Source: Candidatus Equadaptatus faecalis
GTDB lineage: Bacteria; Synergistota; Synergistia; Synergistales; Synergistaceae
NCBI GenBank assembly: GCA_018065065.1
Contig: JAGHTZ010000034.1
Coordinates: forward strand, 1-40,269
DNA: 40,269 nucleotides
Reading direction: 5' to 3'
A program made the translations under genes and the position numbers. Each line of letters opens with the position of its first letter. The first letter of the stretch is position 1. Below, piece by piece: positions 23,376 through 33,462 of this stretch. Under the pieces are notes generated by a model that saw nothing but the letters and a program-made list of their open reading frames with translations, was not told where the DNA came from and ran no database searches.

Positions 23376-24353
23376 CTATTCCCACTCTATTGTTCCGCTG
23401 GGTTTCGGCGTGAGGTCGAACAGCACACGGTTGACGCCTTTCACTTCGGAGGTAATTCTTTTCGTAATGTGCTGAAGCAGTTCGAAAGGAACGTTTTCAA
23501 CCGTGGCGGTAACGGCGTCTGTAGTGTTGACGGCACGGATTACAACCGGCCAGTCGTAGGTGCGGAGACCGTCTGTAATGCCTGTTGATTTAAAGTCGGG
23601 AACTATTGTGAAGTACTGCCACACCTTGCCTGCGAGGCCGTTTTTGGCAAATTCTTCGCGCAGGATTGCGTCTGATTCGCGGACGGCTTCAAGCCTGTCG
23701 CGCGTGATTGCGCCTACGCAACGGACACCGAGTCCGGGACCCGGGAACGGCTGGCGGTACACCATATTGTTAGGCAGACCAAGCTGTTTGCCGACGACGC
23801 GGACTTCGTCCTTGTAAAGGAATTTAACGGGCTCTACAAGCTCAAATTCAAAATCATCAGGCAGTCCGCCGACGTTGTGGTGCGATTTGACGGGGCCGCT
23901 TTCAAGTATGTCGGGATAAATTGTTCCCTGCGCAAGGAATGAAATACCTTCAAGCTTGCGTGCTTCTTCTTCAAATACACGGATAAATTCCGCGCCGATG
24001 ATTTTGCGTTTCTTTTCGGGCTCCGCAACGCCTTCGAGTTTGTCAAGGAACCTGTCTGCCGCGTCAACGTAAATAAGATTCGCGTCCATCTGATTTCTGA
24101 AAACGTCAACAACCTGCTCCGGCTCGCCTTTGCGGAGAAGTCCGTGATTGACGTGAACGCAGACAAGCTGTTTGCCTACCGCTTTAATCAGAAGCGCGGC
24201 AACTACCGATGAATCCACTCCTCCCGAAAGCGCGAGCAGAACCTTTTTGTCTCCTATCTGTCTGCGCGCCGCCTCAACCTGTTCTTCAATAAACGCCTGC
24301 GCAAGCTCCGGCGTTGTTATGCGCTGCATTGTTTCCGGTCTTCTGTTCTCCAT
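23376..24353 (-). CDS. guaA: GMP synthetase ATP-pyrophosphatase subunit, without glutaminase domain
   Basis: A 325-residue protein that matches the second half of GuaA. The PP-loop SGGVDSS is at residues 43-49, HVNHGLLRKGE and EKKRKIIGAEFIRVFEEEA follow, then RQPFPGPGLGVR and the dimerisation end KPSGTIEWE. It adenylates XMP and aminates it to GMP using ammonia. Usual bacterial GuaA is about 510 residues with an N-terminal class I glutaminase; that domain is absent. The start at 24353 is firm, with AAGGAGG seven bases upstream, so it is not simply a missed start. A separate glutaminase subunit, as in archaea, must be encoded elsewhere, or free ammonia is used. No terminator was seen before the AT-rich island. 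Confidence 0.9.
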   Translation of the reverse strand: MENRRPETMQRITTPELAQAFIEEQVEAARRQIGDKKVLLALSGGVDSSVVAALLIKAVGKQLVCVHVNHGLLRKGEPEQVVDVFRNQMDANLIYVDAADRFLDKLEGVAEPEKKRKIIGAEFIRVFEEEARKLEGISFLAQGTIYPDILESGPVKSHHNVGGLPDDFEFELVEPVKFLYKDEVRVVGKQLGLPNNMVYRQPFPGPGLGVRCVGAITRDRLEAVRESDAILREEFAKNGLAGKVWQYFTIVPDFKSTGITDGLRTYDWPVVIRAVNTTDAVTATVENVPFELLQHITKRITSEVKGVNRVLFDLTPKPSGTIEWE

Positions 24354-24421
24354 GACACAACCTCCTTAAAGTTCTCTCAAAGCACTGCTGAATTATACAA
24401 CTGTTGGGCTGAAATGAAAAT

Positions 24422-24451
24422 AAAAAACGGGCTCTTGCGAGTCCGTTTTTT
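24422..24451. terminator. Intrinsic terminator after groEL
   Basis: A stem with ACGGGCTC and GAGTCCGT arms around TTGC, flanked by A6 and T6, works on either strand. It lies 18 bases after the groEL stop. Confidence 0.8.
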
Positions 24452-24468
24452 GTTATTTTTATTGCAGC

Positions 24469-26121
<1,653 letters not shown>

Positions 26122-26412
26122 TTATTTCGTGACTATTGCCAAAATATCTCTTTCGCTGAGAATGAGATATTCTTCGCCGTCAAGCTTAATTTCGGTGCCT
26201 GAATATTTACTGTAGACAACCCTGTCTTTTACCTTGACTTCCATTTTCTGGCGTTTGCCGTCATCTGTAATTCTGCCGTCGCCGACCGCAACAACTTCGC
26301 CCTCAAACGGTTTTTCCTTCGCTGAATCCGGAAGAACAATACCGCCCCTGGACATCTCTTCGTGTTCGAGCGCTTTGATTACTACTCTGTCGCCAAGTGG
26401 TTTGAGTTTCAT
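26122..26412 (-). CDS. groES: Co-chaperonin GroES (10 kDa)
   Basis: A 96-residue co-chaperonin beginning [11 protein letters not shown], with the mobile loop around [11 protein letters not shown] and the roof/base strands [17 protein letters not shown]. It caps the GroEL ring. The ATG at 26412 follows AGGAGGGG and gives the standard length; the open frame to 26475 would run through the CIRCE element. Confidence 0.97.
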   Translation of the reverse strand: MKLKPLGDRVVIKALEHEEMSRGGIVLPDSAKEKPFEGEVVAVGDGRITDDGKRQKMEVKVKDRVVYSKYSGTEIKLDGEEYLILSERDILAIVTK

Positions 26413-26458
26413 AAAAACCCCTCCTGTATAATATAGTTTTGCAACTGGCTGCCTGCTG

Positions 26459-26485
26459 TTAGCACTCTTGAGCAACGAGTGCTAA
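26459..26485. promoter_or_regulatory. CIRCE operator (HrcA site)
   Basis: TTAGCACTC (26459-26467), nine bases, GAGTGCTAA (26477-26485), a perfect CIRCE match. HrcA represses groESL here at normal temperature; hrcA itself is not in the window. Confidence 0.97.
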
Positions 26486-26499
26486 AACTTAACGAACGT

Positions 26500-26528
26500 A
26501 GTGTAGTGCTTATTTAATAAAATGTCAA
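26500..26528 (-). promoter_or_regulatory. Sigma-70 promoter of groESL
   Basis: TTGACA (26523-26528), 17-base spacer, TACACT (26500-26505). The predicted start lies just before or at the CIRCE repeat, the classic arrangement for HrcA control. Confidence 0.8.
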
Positions 26529-26533
26529 TACAA

Positions 26534-26559
26534 AAATATCGGTAAAATTACCGATATTT
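26534..26559. terminator. Terminator between DUF362 gene and groESL promoter
   Basis: AAATATCGGTAA and TTACCGATATTT form a perfect 12-pair stem. On the minus strand TTTGTATTG follows, overlapping the region of the groESL -35. It would insulate groESL from the upstream gene. Confidence 0.75.
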
Positions 26560-26594
26560 ACTTATTTTTTTGTTCAGCGGCTGACCGCAGGAAG

Positions 26595-27728
26595 CTATTT
26601 GACGGAAATCAGCTCGTACTTTCTCGTTCCAAGCCCTATTTTTTCGCCGTGTACAAGCTGCGTTTCCCACTCCGATTCAGGTGTCGTGTTTCTGAAATGG
26701 TCGTGGTGGTCATGGAAGTTCTTATCAGCCATATTGTCACCGAGCACCGAATTTCTGATAGGCTCCGCTTTCAGGCAGGCGTCAGCGCAAGCCTGGTCAA
26801 GCGCCACAGGATCCGAGGACGCGAAAATCCCGATATTGGGAAGAATCGGCGCGTCATTCTCGGGGTGGCAGTCGCAGTACGGCGACACGTCAACGACAAA
26901 CGATATATGGAAACTGTCTCTTCCGGAAACAACCGCCTTCGCGTACTCTGCCATTTTAGCGTTGAGAAGCGGAACCGCGTTGTACTCGGAAAATTCTATC
27001 GCGTCAAAATTGCAGGCTCCCAGACAGCGTCCGCAGCCTACACAGCTGTTTTTGTCAACGCGCATCTTCTTCGTTGTTCCGTCAAACACAAGCCCGTTGT
27101 TGGCACATTCCCGCTGGCAGCGTTTGCAGCCGCGGCATCTGTCTGCGTCAATTTCAGGCTTGCCGTTGGAATGCTGCTCCGTCTTTCCCGCTCTTGAACC
27201 GCAGCCCATTCCGATATTTTTTATCGCGCCGCCGAAGCCCGTCATTTCGTGTCCCTTGAAATGCGTCAGGCTCACAAAAATATCCGCGTCCATAACGGCG
27301 TGGCCGATTAATGCTTTTTTAACGTACTCCCCGCCCTCAACGGGAACGGCAATATCATCTGTTCCTTTCAGTCCGTCCGCAATAATCACGGGGCACCCTG
27401 CCGAAAGCGGTGTAAAACCGTTTTCCCACGCACAGGCAAGATGTTCCAGCGCGTTCTTTCTTGACCCGGGATACATCGTGTTGCAATCTGTCAGAAAAGG
27501 CTTTCCGCCAAGTTCCTTAACAAGATCCGCAACAGCCTTTGCGTAATTCGGGCGCAGATAGCTGACGTTGCCAAGCTCGCCGAAATGCATCTTAATCGCG
27601 ACAAATTTTTCGTCCATGTCAATTTTCGCAAGCCCTGCCGTTTTCAAAAATCTTTTGAACTTATCCGGCAGACTCTCACCGAAATATCCCGTTCTGAAGC
27701 TTGTAAAATAAACCCTTGCCTTTTCCAC
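26595..27728 (-). CDS. DUF362 protein with two [4Fe-4S] ferredoxin clusters
   Basis: A 377-residue protein. The DUF362 domain fills the N-terminal half (AIKMHFGELGNVSYLRP, LTDCNTMYPGSR, FKGHEMTGFGGAIKN) and continues after the insert (GIFASSDPVALDQAC). Two bacterial ferredoxin motifs lie between: Cys198-201-204-208 (CRGCKRCQREC) and Cys229-232-235-239 (CVGCGRCLGAC). Such proteins occur widely in anaerobes and are assumed to do electron transfer; no reaction is established. It starts with GTG at 27728 after GGGAG. It appears monocistronic, with its own -10 and terminator. Confidence 0.87.
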   Translation of the reverse strand: MEKARVYFTSFRTGYFGESLPDKFKRFLKTAGLAKIDMDEKFVAIKMHFGELGNVSYLRPNYAKAVADLVKELGGKPFLTDCNTMYPGSRKNALEHLACAWENGFTPLSAGCPVIIADGLKGTDDIAVPVEGGEYVKKALIGHAVMDADIFVSLTHFKGHEMTGFGGAIKNIGMGCGSRAGKTEQHSNGKPEIDADRCRGCKRCQRECANNGLVFDGTTKKMRVDKNSCVGCGRCLGACNFDAIEFSEYNAVPLLNAKMAEYAKAVVSGRDSFHISFVVDVSPYCDCHPENDAPILPNIGIFASSDPVALDQACADACLKAEPIRNSVLGDNMADKNFHDHHDHFRNTTPESEWETQLVHGEKIGLGTRKYELISVK

Positions 27729-27771
27729 AATTACAGCTCCCTTCTGTCGTACAAAATTCTCAAACAGCGTT

Positions 27772-27777
27772 AGTATA
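27772..27777 (-). promoter_or_regulatory. Extended -10 promoter of the DUF362 gene
   Basis: TGCTATACT lies about 45 bases before the GTG start, close to the preceding tsaD terminator. Confidence 0.55.
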
Positions 27778-27814
27778 GCATTAAAAATCGGTTTTTGCAG
27801 AAGAATTGCAAAAA

Positions 27815-27836
27815 ACAGGCGGCTTTTGCCGCCTGT
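27815..27836 (-). terminator. Terminator of the tsaD operon
   Basis: ACAGGCGGC (27815-27823), TTTT, GCCGCCTGT (27828-27836), followed on the minus strand by TTTTTTGC. It ends the long transcript that includes murJ and tsaD. Confidence 0.85.
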
Positions 27837-27901
27837 TAAAATTCGTGCTTAAATCTTATTTATACCTGTTGTATTCAAAACCCAAAGCAAGCTTTTCAAC
27901 G

Positions 27902-28933
27902 TCAGTCCCACAGGCTCCAGCTTGGATTAGGCGAAAGGGACAAATCGGACGTTATTCCGCGCCGGAAGTTGTCAAAACCTGCGGCGGCTATCATTGTCGC
28001 GTTGTCCGTACACATGAATTTCGGCGGGAAGAATACGCTCCAGCCTTTTTTCGCTGCAAGCGTTTCAAGCTTTTCGCGAAGCCCGGAATTGGCAGCAACT
28101 CCTCCGGAAAGCGCAGCCGTTTTTACACCGGTCTGTTTTACGGCAAGTTCGATTTTTTTGCAGAGACATTCCGTAACGGCGTTCTGAAACGAGGCGCAGA
28201 AATCTGCAAGTTTGACCTGTTCCCCGTTTTCTTCAGCTTTTCTCACAATGTTGACGGCAGCCGTTTTAAGACCTGAGAAACTGAATTCAACTTCTTTCGT
28301 AAAAGCAAGCGGCAAAGGCAGTTTGTACGCGTTTTCGTTTCCTTCGTGCGCCAGTTTGTCTATCACAGGCCCTCCCGGGTAGCCGAGTCCGAGAATTTTA
28401 GCGACCTTGTCGTATGCCTCACCTGCCGCGTCGTCGCGCGTGGAGCCAAGCAGCTCATAATTACCGAATTCTTTTACCAGTACAAGCTCCGTGTGTCCGC
28501 CGGAAACAATCACGGATATAAACGGCGGTTTCAGTTTTTTTGCTCCCTGCGCGGCAACGTTGGCAAAGAGATGTCCTTCAAGGTGGTTAACACCGACCAT
28601 AGGTTTGTTCCAGCCGTATGCAAGCCCTTTGGCAGTCATTACCCCGACCATCAGAGAGCCTATAAGTCCGGGGCCTGAGGTTACTGCTATTAAATCTATC
28701 TGTTTTGCGGGATTGTCTATCCCTGCCTCTTCGAGTACCTCGTCAAGCAGCGGCAAAATCGCTTCCTGATGCATTCTGGAAGCAAGTTCAGGCACGACAC
28801 CGCCGTATTTGGAGTGCGAGGAAATTTGGCTTGCAAGCTTTGACGACAACACTTCGTCAGCGCCGCGCAAAACGGCAATGCCTGTGTCGTCGCAGCTTGA
28901 TTCTATTCCGAGAGTGATAAAGTTTTCGTTCAT
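27902..28933 (-). CDS. tsaD: tRNA threonylcarbamoyladenosine synthase subunit TsaD
   Basis: A 343-residue ASKHA-fold protein of normal length. It opens LGIESSCDDTGIAVL, has the metal-binding HLEGH (His117 and His121), SGGHTELVLV, and MCTDNATMIAAAG near the end. It transfers the threonylcarbamoyl group to A37 of tRNAs that read ANN codons, together with TsaB and TsaE, which are not in this window. It begins 14 bases after the exported protein gene at 28948. A different frame continues open past the stop (ending EYNRYK), but the C-terminus as given ends in the usual place. Confidence 0.95.
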   Translation of the reverse strand: MNENFITLGIESSCDDTGIAVLRGADEVLSSKLASQISSHSKYGGVVPELASRMHQEAILPLLDEVLEEAGIDNPAKQIDLIAVTSGPGLIGSLMVGVMTAKGLAYGWNKPMVGVNHLEGHLFANVAAQGAKKLKPPFISVIVSGGHTELVLVKEFGNYELLGSTRDDAAGEAYDKVAKILGLGYPGGPVIDKLAHEGNENAYKLPLPLAFTKEVEFSFSGLKTAAVNIVRKAEENGEQVKLADFCASFQNAVTECLCKKIELAVKQTGVKTAALSGGVAANSGLREKLETLAAKKGWSVFFPPKFMCTDNATMIAAAGFDNFRRGITSDLSLSPNPSWSLWD

Positions 28934-28947
28934 TGAAGCTATTTAGT

Positions 28948-29499
28948 TTATTTAATCGTCGGTACTTTGAATTTTTCAAGATATTTGTCGTAGCCTATTT
29001 CGATTTCCGTCCCGGGCTTGCAGTATTTTTTGGGCACCTGCACGCAGAATGACCACTCGTCTGCGAGCTGCGCGTTTACCCCTATCGGAATCCACGATTC
29101 CCGCGTCAGTATGTCTTCTCTTTTGAGATGGTAGCCGCCAATGTTGAATTTTTCCGCTTCAACTACCCACGGCTGGTTTGCGACAAGGTAGATTATAAAA
29201 TTCTCGTAGCCTCTTTTGCCAAAGCCCATGTCATTGTTTGCCGACTGAAGCCATGCAGGGGCCTCCTGTGATTTTGCTATCATTTCGGACATTGTCCCGC
29301 TGAGGTAAATAAAATGGATTGAGCCCCTGGCGCCCATAATGAACTCGTCGCCGACCGGAGTACCCTCGACAAAGGTTCTTATGCAGTGCGTATCAAGCAG
29401 TTTGACGTAACCCTCGTCAAAGTCCTTGTTGGGATTGTCAGCAAACGCCGTTCCGGCAAGCGCCAAAACAACCAGCAGAGCAAGAAGTATTTTTTTCAT
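28948..29499 (-). CDS. Exported protein of unknown function
   Basis: A 183-residue protein with a clean signal peptide (MKKILLALLVVLALAGTAFA, cleavage expected before DNPN). The mature part is soluble and compact, with two Cys (THCIRTF and FCVQVPKKYC) that could form a disulphide. I do not recognise the family. It lies between murJ and tsaD in an operon devoted to envelope assembly, so a periplasmic role near that machinery is possible but not shown. Confidence 0.75.
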   Translation of the reverse strand: MKKILLALLVVLALAGTAFADNPNKDFDEGYVKLLDTHCIRTFVEGTPVGDEFIMGARGSIHFIYLSGTMSEMIAKSQEAPAWLQSANNDMGFGKRGYENFIIYLVANQPWVVEAEKFNIGGYHLKREDILTRESWIPIGVNAQLADEWSFCVQVPKKYCKPGTEIEIGYDKYLEKFKVPTIK

Positions 29500-29531
29500 T
29501 TTAACTGCCTCCGTTTCAAATTAATTGCGTT

Positions 29532-31082
29532 TTATTTTTTCAAAGCCTGTTTCAGCCAGTCAAATTCGCTGCATTTCAGCAGGTATGCAGACACGAAATA
29601 AAGCACTGCCGCCAGAAGCATAAGTATTCCTATCCAAGCCGCGCGGAGCATAAGCGCTCCGTTCACGGGATAATTCCACAAAAATCTGACAGACAGAAGC
29701 CCTGCAAGCATTACTCCGATTGAAACAAGTATTTTTCTGCACCAGTCAAATTCAAACAGTTTCAGCGGAATTCCTATATTTTTTGACAGCGCCCGCGCAC
29801 CGTAGAAGCTTGAGCAGGTGAACGCGAGGGCTACCGACGCCGCGAGCCCCGCGTATTTAAAGAGCGGCATAAGCGTCAGACTCGCGCACAAGTTGACCAG
29901 AACCGTTACCCCCGTAACGCCTATCGCCGCTTTCGGCATGCGGCGTGCGTACATGGCGCGCAGAATTACCGTGCTGCTTGCCATTCCGGGCAGTCCGAGT
30001 CCGTAAAGCGAAAGTGCAACAGCCGTTGAGTGCCATGCCCATTCGTCAAAAGCTCCCCTGAAAAAGAGCAGGTGTATTGTTTCCTGCGAGAAAAGGAACA
30101 CCCCCGCCGTCACCGGCAAAACTATGAACAGGTTAAAGCGCAGCGCGTCGCGGATAAAGTCGCGGAATTCCTCCCTGTTTTCGGGGTCTATTCTTGAGAG
30201 CATGGGAAGTACCGCCTGAGAAATCGCTATTACAAACAGTCCGAGCGGAAGCTGAAGTACCCTGTCGGCATAATTCAGGACAGATATTGAACCGCCCTGA
30301 AGGAACGAGCCCATCATACGGCTTATCACGGGATTTATCTGATTAAGGGACAGCCCCGCCGCGTACGGCAGGAAAAGCGCCATCATATCGTGAAGTTCTT
30401 TGTTGTCTTTTTCAGGCTTCGCAGGGCGCAGCGGCATTTTGACTTTTCCGCACCAGTACCACTGGAGGCACATATTGCTTAAGCCGCCGATTAAAACGGC
30501 GATTGCAAGATTCCAAACACTTTTTTCTTTTGCTATGCAGAGAATATAGAATATAAACGCGGCGTTGCTCAGGGCAGGGGCAACCGCCGGCACAAAAAAA
30601 CTGCCCATTGAATTCAGCACCCCCATAGCAAGAGCCGAAAGAGACACAAGCAGAAGGAACGGGAAAAGCATCTGCGTAAGCCTGATGGCGGTTCTGTAGG
30701 TTTCTCCGCTGAATCCCGGCGCCATAAGCTTTACAAACAGAGGGGCACCGATAATTCCAAGCAAAACGACTAAGGAAGTACAGACTGCAAGCACGCTGAG
30801 AGCCTGACGCGCAAGTCTGTGCGCCGTTTCGTGTCCATCGGTTGAAAGAGTTCTGGAAAATACGGGAACAAACGCGGCAGAAAGAGCCCCCTCCGCAAGC
30901 AGCTGTCTTGCGAGGTTCGCAAGCGTATAGGCAACATAAAAAGCGTCCAGCTGACAGGTTGCGCCAAAATATGCCGCAGTAAGAACTTCCCTTGCAAGCC
31001 CCAAAATACGGCTTGCAAGTGTTCCGAACATCATTTTTGCGGCATAACGCACCATGCCGGACAAATTTTTATTTTCAGTCAT
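29532..31082 (-). CDS. murJ: Lipid II flippase MurJ
   Basis: A 516-residue MOP-superfamily membrane protein with about 14 helices. The start MMFGTLASRILGLAREVLTAAYFG is the family's first helix, with LDAFYVAYTLANLARQLLAEGALSAAFVPVF following. It flips lipid II across the inner membrane for peptidoglycan synthesis. Arg residues in the central cavity are in place (SRILGLARE). It follows lptB by four bases, in the same operon. Confidence 0.93.
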   Translation of the reverse strand: MTENKNLSGMVRYAAKMMFGTLASRILGLAREVLTAAYFGATCQLDAFYVAYTLANLARQLLAEGALSAAFVPVFSRTLSTDGHETAHRLARQALSVLAVCTSLVVLLGIIGAPLFVKLMAPGFSGETYRTAIRLTQMLFPFLLLVSLSALAMGVLNSMGSFFVPAVAPALSNAAFIFYILCIAKEKSVWNLAIAVLIGGLSNMCLQWYWCGKVKMPLRPAKPEKDNKELHDMMALFLPYAAGLSLNQINPVISRMMGSFLQGGSISVLNYADRVLQLPLGLFVIAISQAVLPMLSRIDPENREEFRDFIRDALRFNLFIVLPVTAGVFLFSQETIHLLFFRGAFDEWAWHSTAVALSLYGLGLPGMASSTVILRAMYARRMPKAAIGVTGVTVLVNLCASLTLMPLFKYAGLAASVALAFTCSSFYGARALSKNIGIPLKLFEFDWCRKILVSIGVMLAGLLSVRFLWNYPVNGALMLRAAWIGILMLLAAVLYFVSAYLLKCSEFDWLKQALKK

Positions 31083-31086
31083 GCAG

Positions 31087-31812
31087 TTACCAGGTAAAAT
31101 TCTCTCCCAAATACCATTTTTTAGCTTCTTCGTTATGCGCTATTTCATCAGGCAATCCCTCAAGAAACACCTTCCCGTCGTGTATAAGGTACGCCCTGTC
31201 TGTTATTGAGAGCGTTTCACGCACGTTGTGGTCTGTCAGAAGCACCCCGTAGCCGCGTTCGCGGAGAGCCTTTATCATTGACTGTATGTCAGCGACCGCG
31301 ATAGGGTCTATCCCGCTGAAAGGTTCGTCAAGCAGGATATACGAAGGCTCAAGGGCAAGACAGCGTGCTATTTCCACGCGGCGCCTTTCACCGCCCGAAA
31401 GCGATATTCCCTGTGTGTCTTTGATTTGTTCTATGCCGTATTCCTTCAAAAGCCGGCGTATTTTTTCATGACGTGCAGTTTTTTCCATTCCGGCTTCTTC
31501 AAGCACCAAATCAAGGTTCTGGAACACGGTAAGTCTGCGGAAAATTGAGTCTTCCTGCGGCAGATAGCCTAAACCGCATCTCGCACGCTTGTACATCGGC
31601 ATCTGCGTCATTTCCGTATCGCCTATAAAAACGCGCCCGCTGTCGGGAAGAATACGTCCGGTAATCATGTAGAACGACGTACTTTTGCCGGCTCCGTTAG
31701 GCCCGAGCAGCCCGACTATTTCTCCGGTTTTTATATGAATTGAAAGGTCATCGACAACCCTGCGTTTGTTGTATATTTTTACCAGATTTTCAGCACGCAG
31801 TATTTTCTCCAA
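31087..31812 (-). CDS. lptB: LPS export ABC transporter ATPase LptB
   Basis: A 241-residue ABC ATPase. Walker A GPNGAGKS is at residues 37-44, the signature LSGGERRR and Walker B YILLDEPFSGIDP follow, then the H-loop LLTDHNVRET. The LptB-specific GLGYLPQEDSIFRRLTV is present. It powers LPS extraction by LptFG, whose genes are not here. I chose the TTG at 31812 because GGGGGAG lies six bases upstream and the gene then begins 16 bases after lptA; the longer frame to 31845 overlaps lptA without a ribosome site. Confidence 0.93.
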   Translation of the reverse strand: MEKILRAENLVKIYNKRRVVDDLSIHIKTGEIVGLLGPNGAGKSTSFYMITGRILPDSGRVFIGDTEMTQMPMYKRARCGLGYLPQEDSIFRRLTVFQNLDLVLEEAGMEKTARHEKIRRLLKEYGIEQIKDTQGISLSGGERRRVEIARCLALEPSYILLDEPFSGIDPIAVADIQSMIKALRERGYGVLLTDHNVRETLSITDRAYLIHDGKVFLEGLPDEIAHNEEAKKWYLGENFTW

Positions 31813-31828
31813 AATAATCTCCCCCGAA

Positions 31829-32662
31829 CTATTTGTCCGTAACAAAGGTAATTTTGCTGTTTCCTTTTGCTTCTACCAGCTTAGTTATTTCATTGTAGAC
31901 AAGCATGTCGGCTTTTATCGTCTTGCCGTCCTCGCGAATACCGTGCGCGTTGCCGGTTACAACAAGATTGCCGCTTTTTTTGTCATAAACCGCTTTATCT
32001 CCGAAAAGCCTGCCTTTAACCCCTTTTTTGTCCGTATGGTCAAAAACAACTTTCCCGTGCGCTACAGCAGACTGCACCTCATCTTTGTCATTTATTTTGC
32101 CGTATATTTCATCTGCGGAAATTGCATATTTTTCTTTTCTGTTCTCAAGTTTCGCAACCTTAATTCCCCTAAAATCCTCTCCGCTGCGCATAAGGTCGGC
32201 AGCTTTGGCATATATGTTGTTGTACAGCAGTTCAACTCCCCCGTGAGCTTCGTACACCTTTCTTCCGGTAATAACTTTAACCTCCGGCGCATTGAGAAAA
32301 TTTACTTTGCCCTGTCTGATTTTGACCTCTCCGAAAGCTTCTACGCAGTCGGAATTTTCAACCTCGGGATCTGCTGTCCATACAGCTTTGGAAGCGCTTA
32401 CAGTCGCATTGCGGGAAACAATGTCGCCGCGCACCGGATTGCCGTACATGGTTATCTGTTTGTCTACAAAGCCTTCTGCCCTGTCGCCCTTAAGCACGTC
32501 CTGTCCTTTTGTGAAGACAACGCTGCCAACGGCAGACGCCGCCTTGGTATTTATATTGTAATTCAGTTCTTCAGCCTCAATTGAGCCGTTGGTCTGGGAA
32601 AACGCAACAGTTGCAACGCAGACTGCCGCAGCCGCAAAAAGCATAAACGCTGCCTTTTTCAT
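31829..32662 (-). CDS. lptA: LptA/OstA-like periplasmic LPS transport protein
   Basis: A 277-residue exported protein: signal peptide MKKAAFMLFAAAAVCVATVAFS, then repeated beta-strand units typical of the OstA/LptA jellyroll (IEAEELNYNINTKAASAVGSVVF, and YDKKSGNLVVTGNAHGIREDGKTIKADMLVY at the end). LptA bridges the inner and outer membranes for LPS. It is longer than E. coli LptA (185 residues), so it may contain an additional jellyroll module or combine LptA and LptC-like parts. The gene stands directly before lptB, the usual order. Confidence 0.85.
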   Translation of the reverse strand: MKKAAFMLFAAAAVCVATVAFSQTNGSIEAEELNYNINTKAASAVGSVVFTKGQDVLKGDRAEGFVDKQITMYGNPVRGDIVSRNATVSASKAVWTADPEVENSDCVEAFGEVKIRQGKVNFLNAPEVKVITGRKVYEAHGGVELLYNNIYAKAADLMRSGEDFRGIKVAKLENRKEKYAISADEIYGKINDKDEVQSAVAHGKVVFDHTDKKGVKGRLFGDKAVYDKKSGNLVVTGNAHGIREDGKTIKADMLVYNEITKLVEAKGNSKITFVTDK

Positions 32663-32705
32663 TCTTTGCCTTCCCCTTTCTGTTTGATAAATTTGTTTAG
32701 TATCT

Positions 32706-33461
32706 CTATTTATTAGTATCCTTAAAATATTTCAGCCGCTTTGCCGCATACCTGTATATGGACATCAGCGAGTTAAAATAGTTTTCTCCCGTTTCTGCCC
32801 GCGGCAGATATATTTTCTTTTTGTAATTCGCAAGACAGGCATTTACCTGAGGCGGCGTCCAGCCGTCCACAAGTATTACAGTGCCTTTCTGTTCAGACAT
32901 TTCCACAAGTTTTTTCAGCGATTCCGTGTCATCCGACTCCCAGCGCTTCCATTCGCTTTTGTCCGGCCGCACCGTCGCGTCGTGCGCCGAACTGATAAGC
33001 GCTCCCTCAATCCCCGTCAAATCCAAAAAAGCCACATCACCCGGCAGACAGTAGCGTCCGATATCCACGGCGCTGTCCAGGGCAGCCTGAAATTCCGCAA
33101 GCCTGCGCTGATAATATTTGTAATTTGCATTGTCAGCCGTGCTTGCAATGCGCATGACGGCATGCGCCACGTACGGAATACGCGCCGGATCGTAATAGGA
33201 GCGCAGTATTTCGTCCTGCGAAACGTCCGTATCTTTAAAAAGCCGTACTCCGCCGCGTCTGCGCAGCTCTTTTTCATTAAGCGCGACAAAGGCTGCCCTG
33301 CCTTTGCCTGCTTTGGTTCCTGAAATAAACGAAATAACCGTGTTGACGTACGGCGATGATGAAACAAACCGCGCGGCAGAAGCAGGCGCTGCCTGTACAA
33401 GCAGCAGGCTGGCCGCAAGCAGAAAATATATTTTTTTCAACAGTTTGCCGTACCTGTTCAT
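32706..33461 (-). CDS. Exported protein of unknown function upstream of lptA
   Basis: A 251-residue protein with a signal peptide (YFLLAASLLLVQAAPASAA, residues about 11-30). The mature part has FLDLTGIEGALISSAHDATVRPD, then GTVILVDGWTPPQVNACLANYKKK, suggesting an alpha/beta fold. I cannot place it in a named family. It begins one base after the rnc stop-to-start spacing and 43 bases before lptA, so it is co-transcribed with envelope genes. Confidence 0.75.
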   Translation of the reverse strand: MNRYGKLLKKIYFLLAASLLLVQAAPASAARFVSSSPYVNTVISFISGTKAGKGRAAFVALNEKELRRRGGVRLFKDTDVSQDEILRSYYDPARIPYVAHAVMRIASTADNANYKYYQRRLAEFQAALDSAVDIGRYCLPGDVAFLDLTGIEGALISSAHDATVRPDKSEWKRWESDDTESLKKLVEMSEQKGTVILVDGWTPPQVNACLANYKKKIYLPRAETGENYFNSLMSIYRYAAKRLKYFKDTNK

Positions 33462-33462
33462 A

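Noticed and set aside
23156-23413. Open frame of 85 codons on the plus strand in the AT-rich stretch
   Set aside because: No ribosome site, odd composition, and its end overlaps the 3' end of guaA on the other strand; it looks like chance.
27837-27901. Open stretch after tsaD ending EYNRYK, possibly a frameshifted tsaD tail
   Set aside because: TsaD already ends at a usual position and length, and the extra codons have no start or ribosome site.
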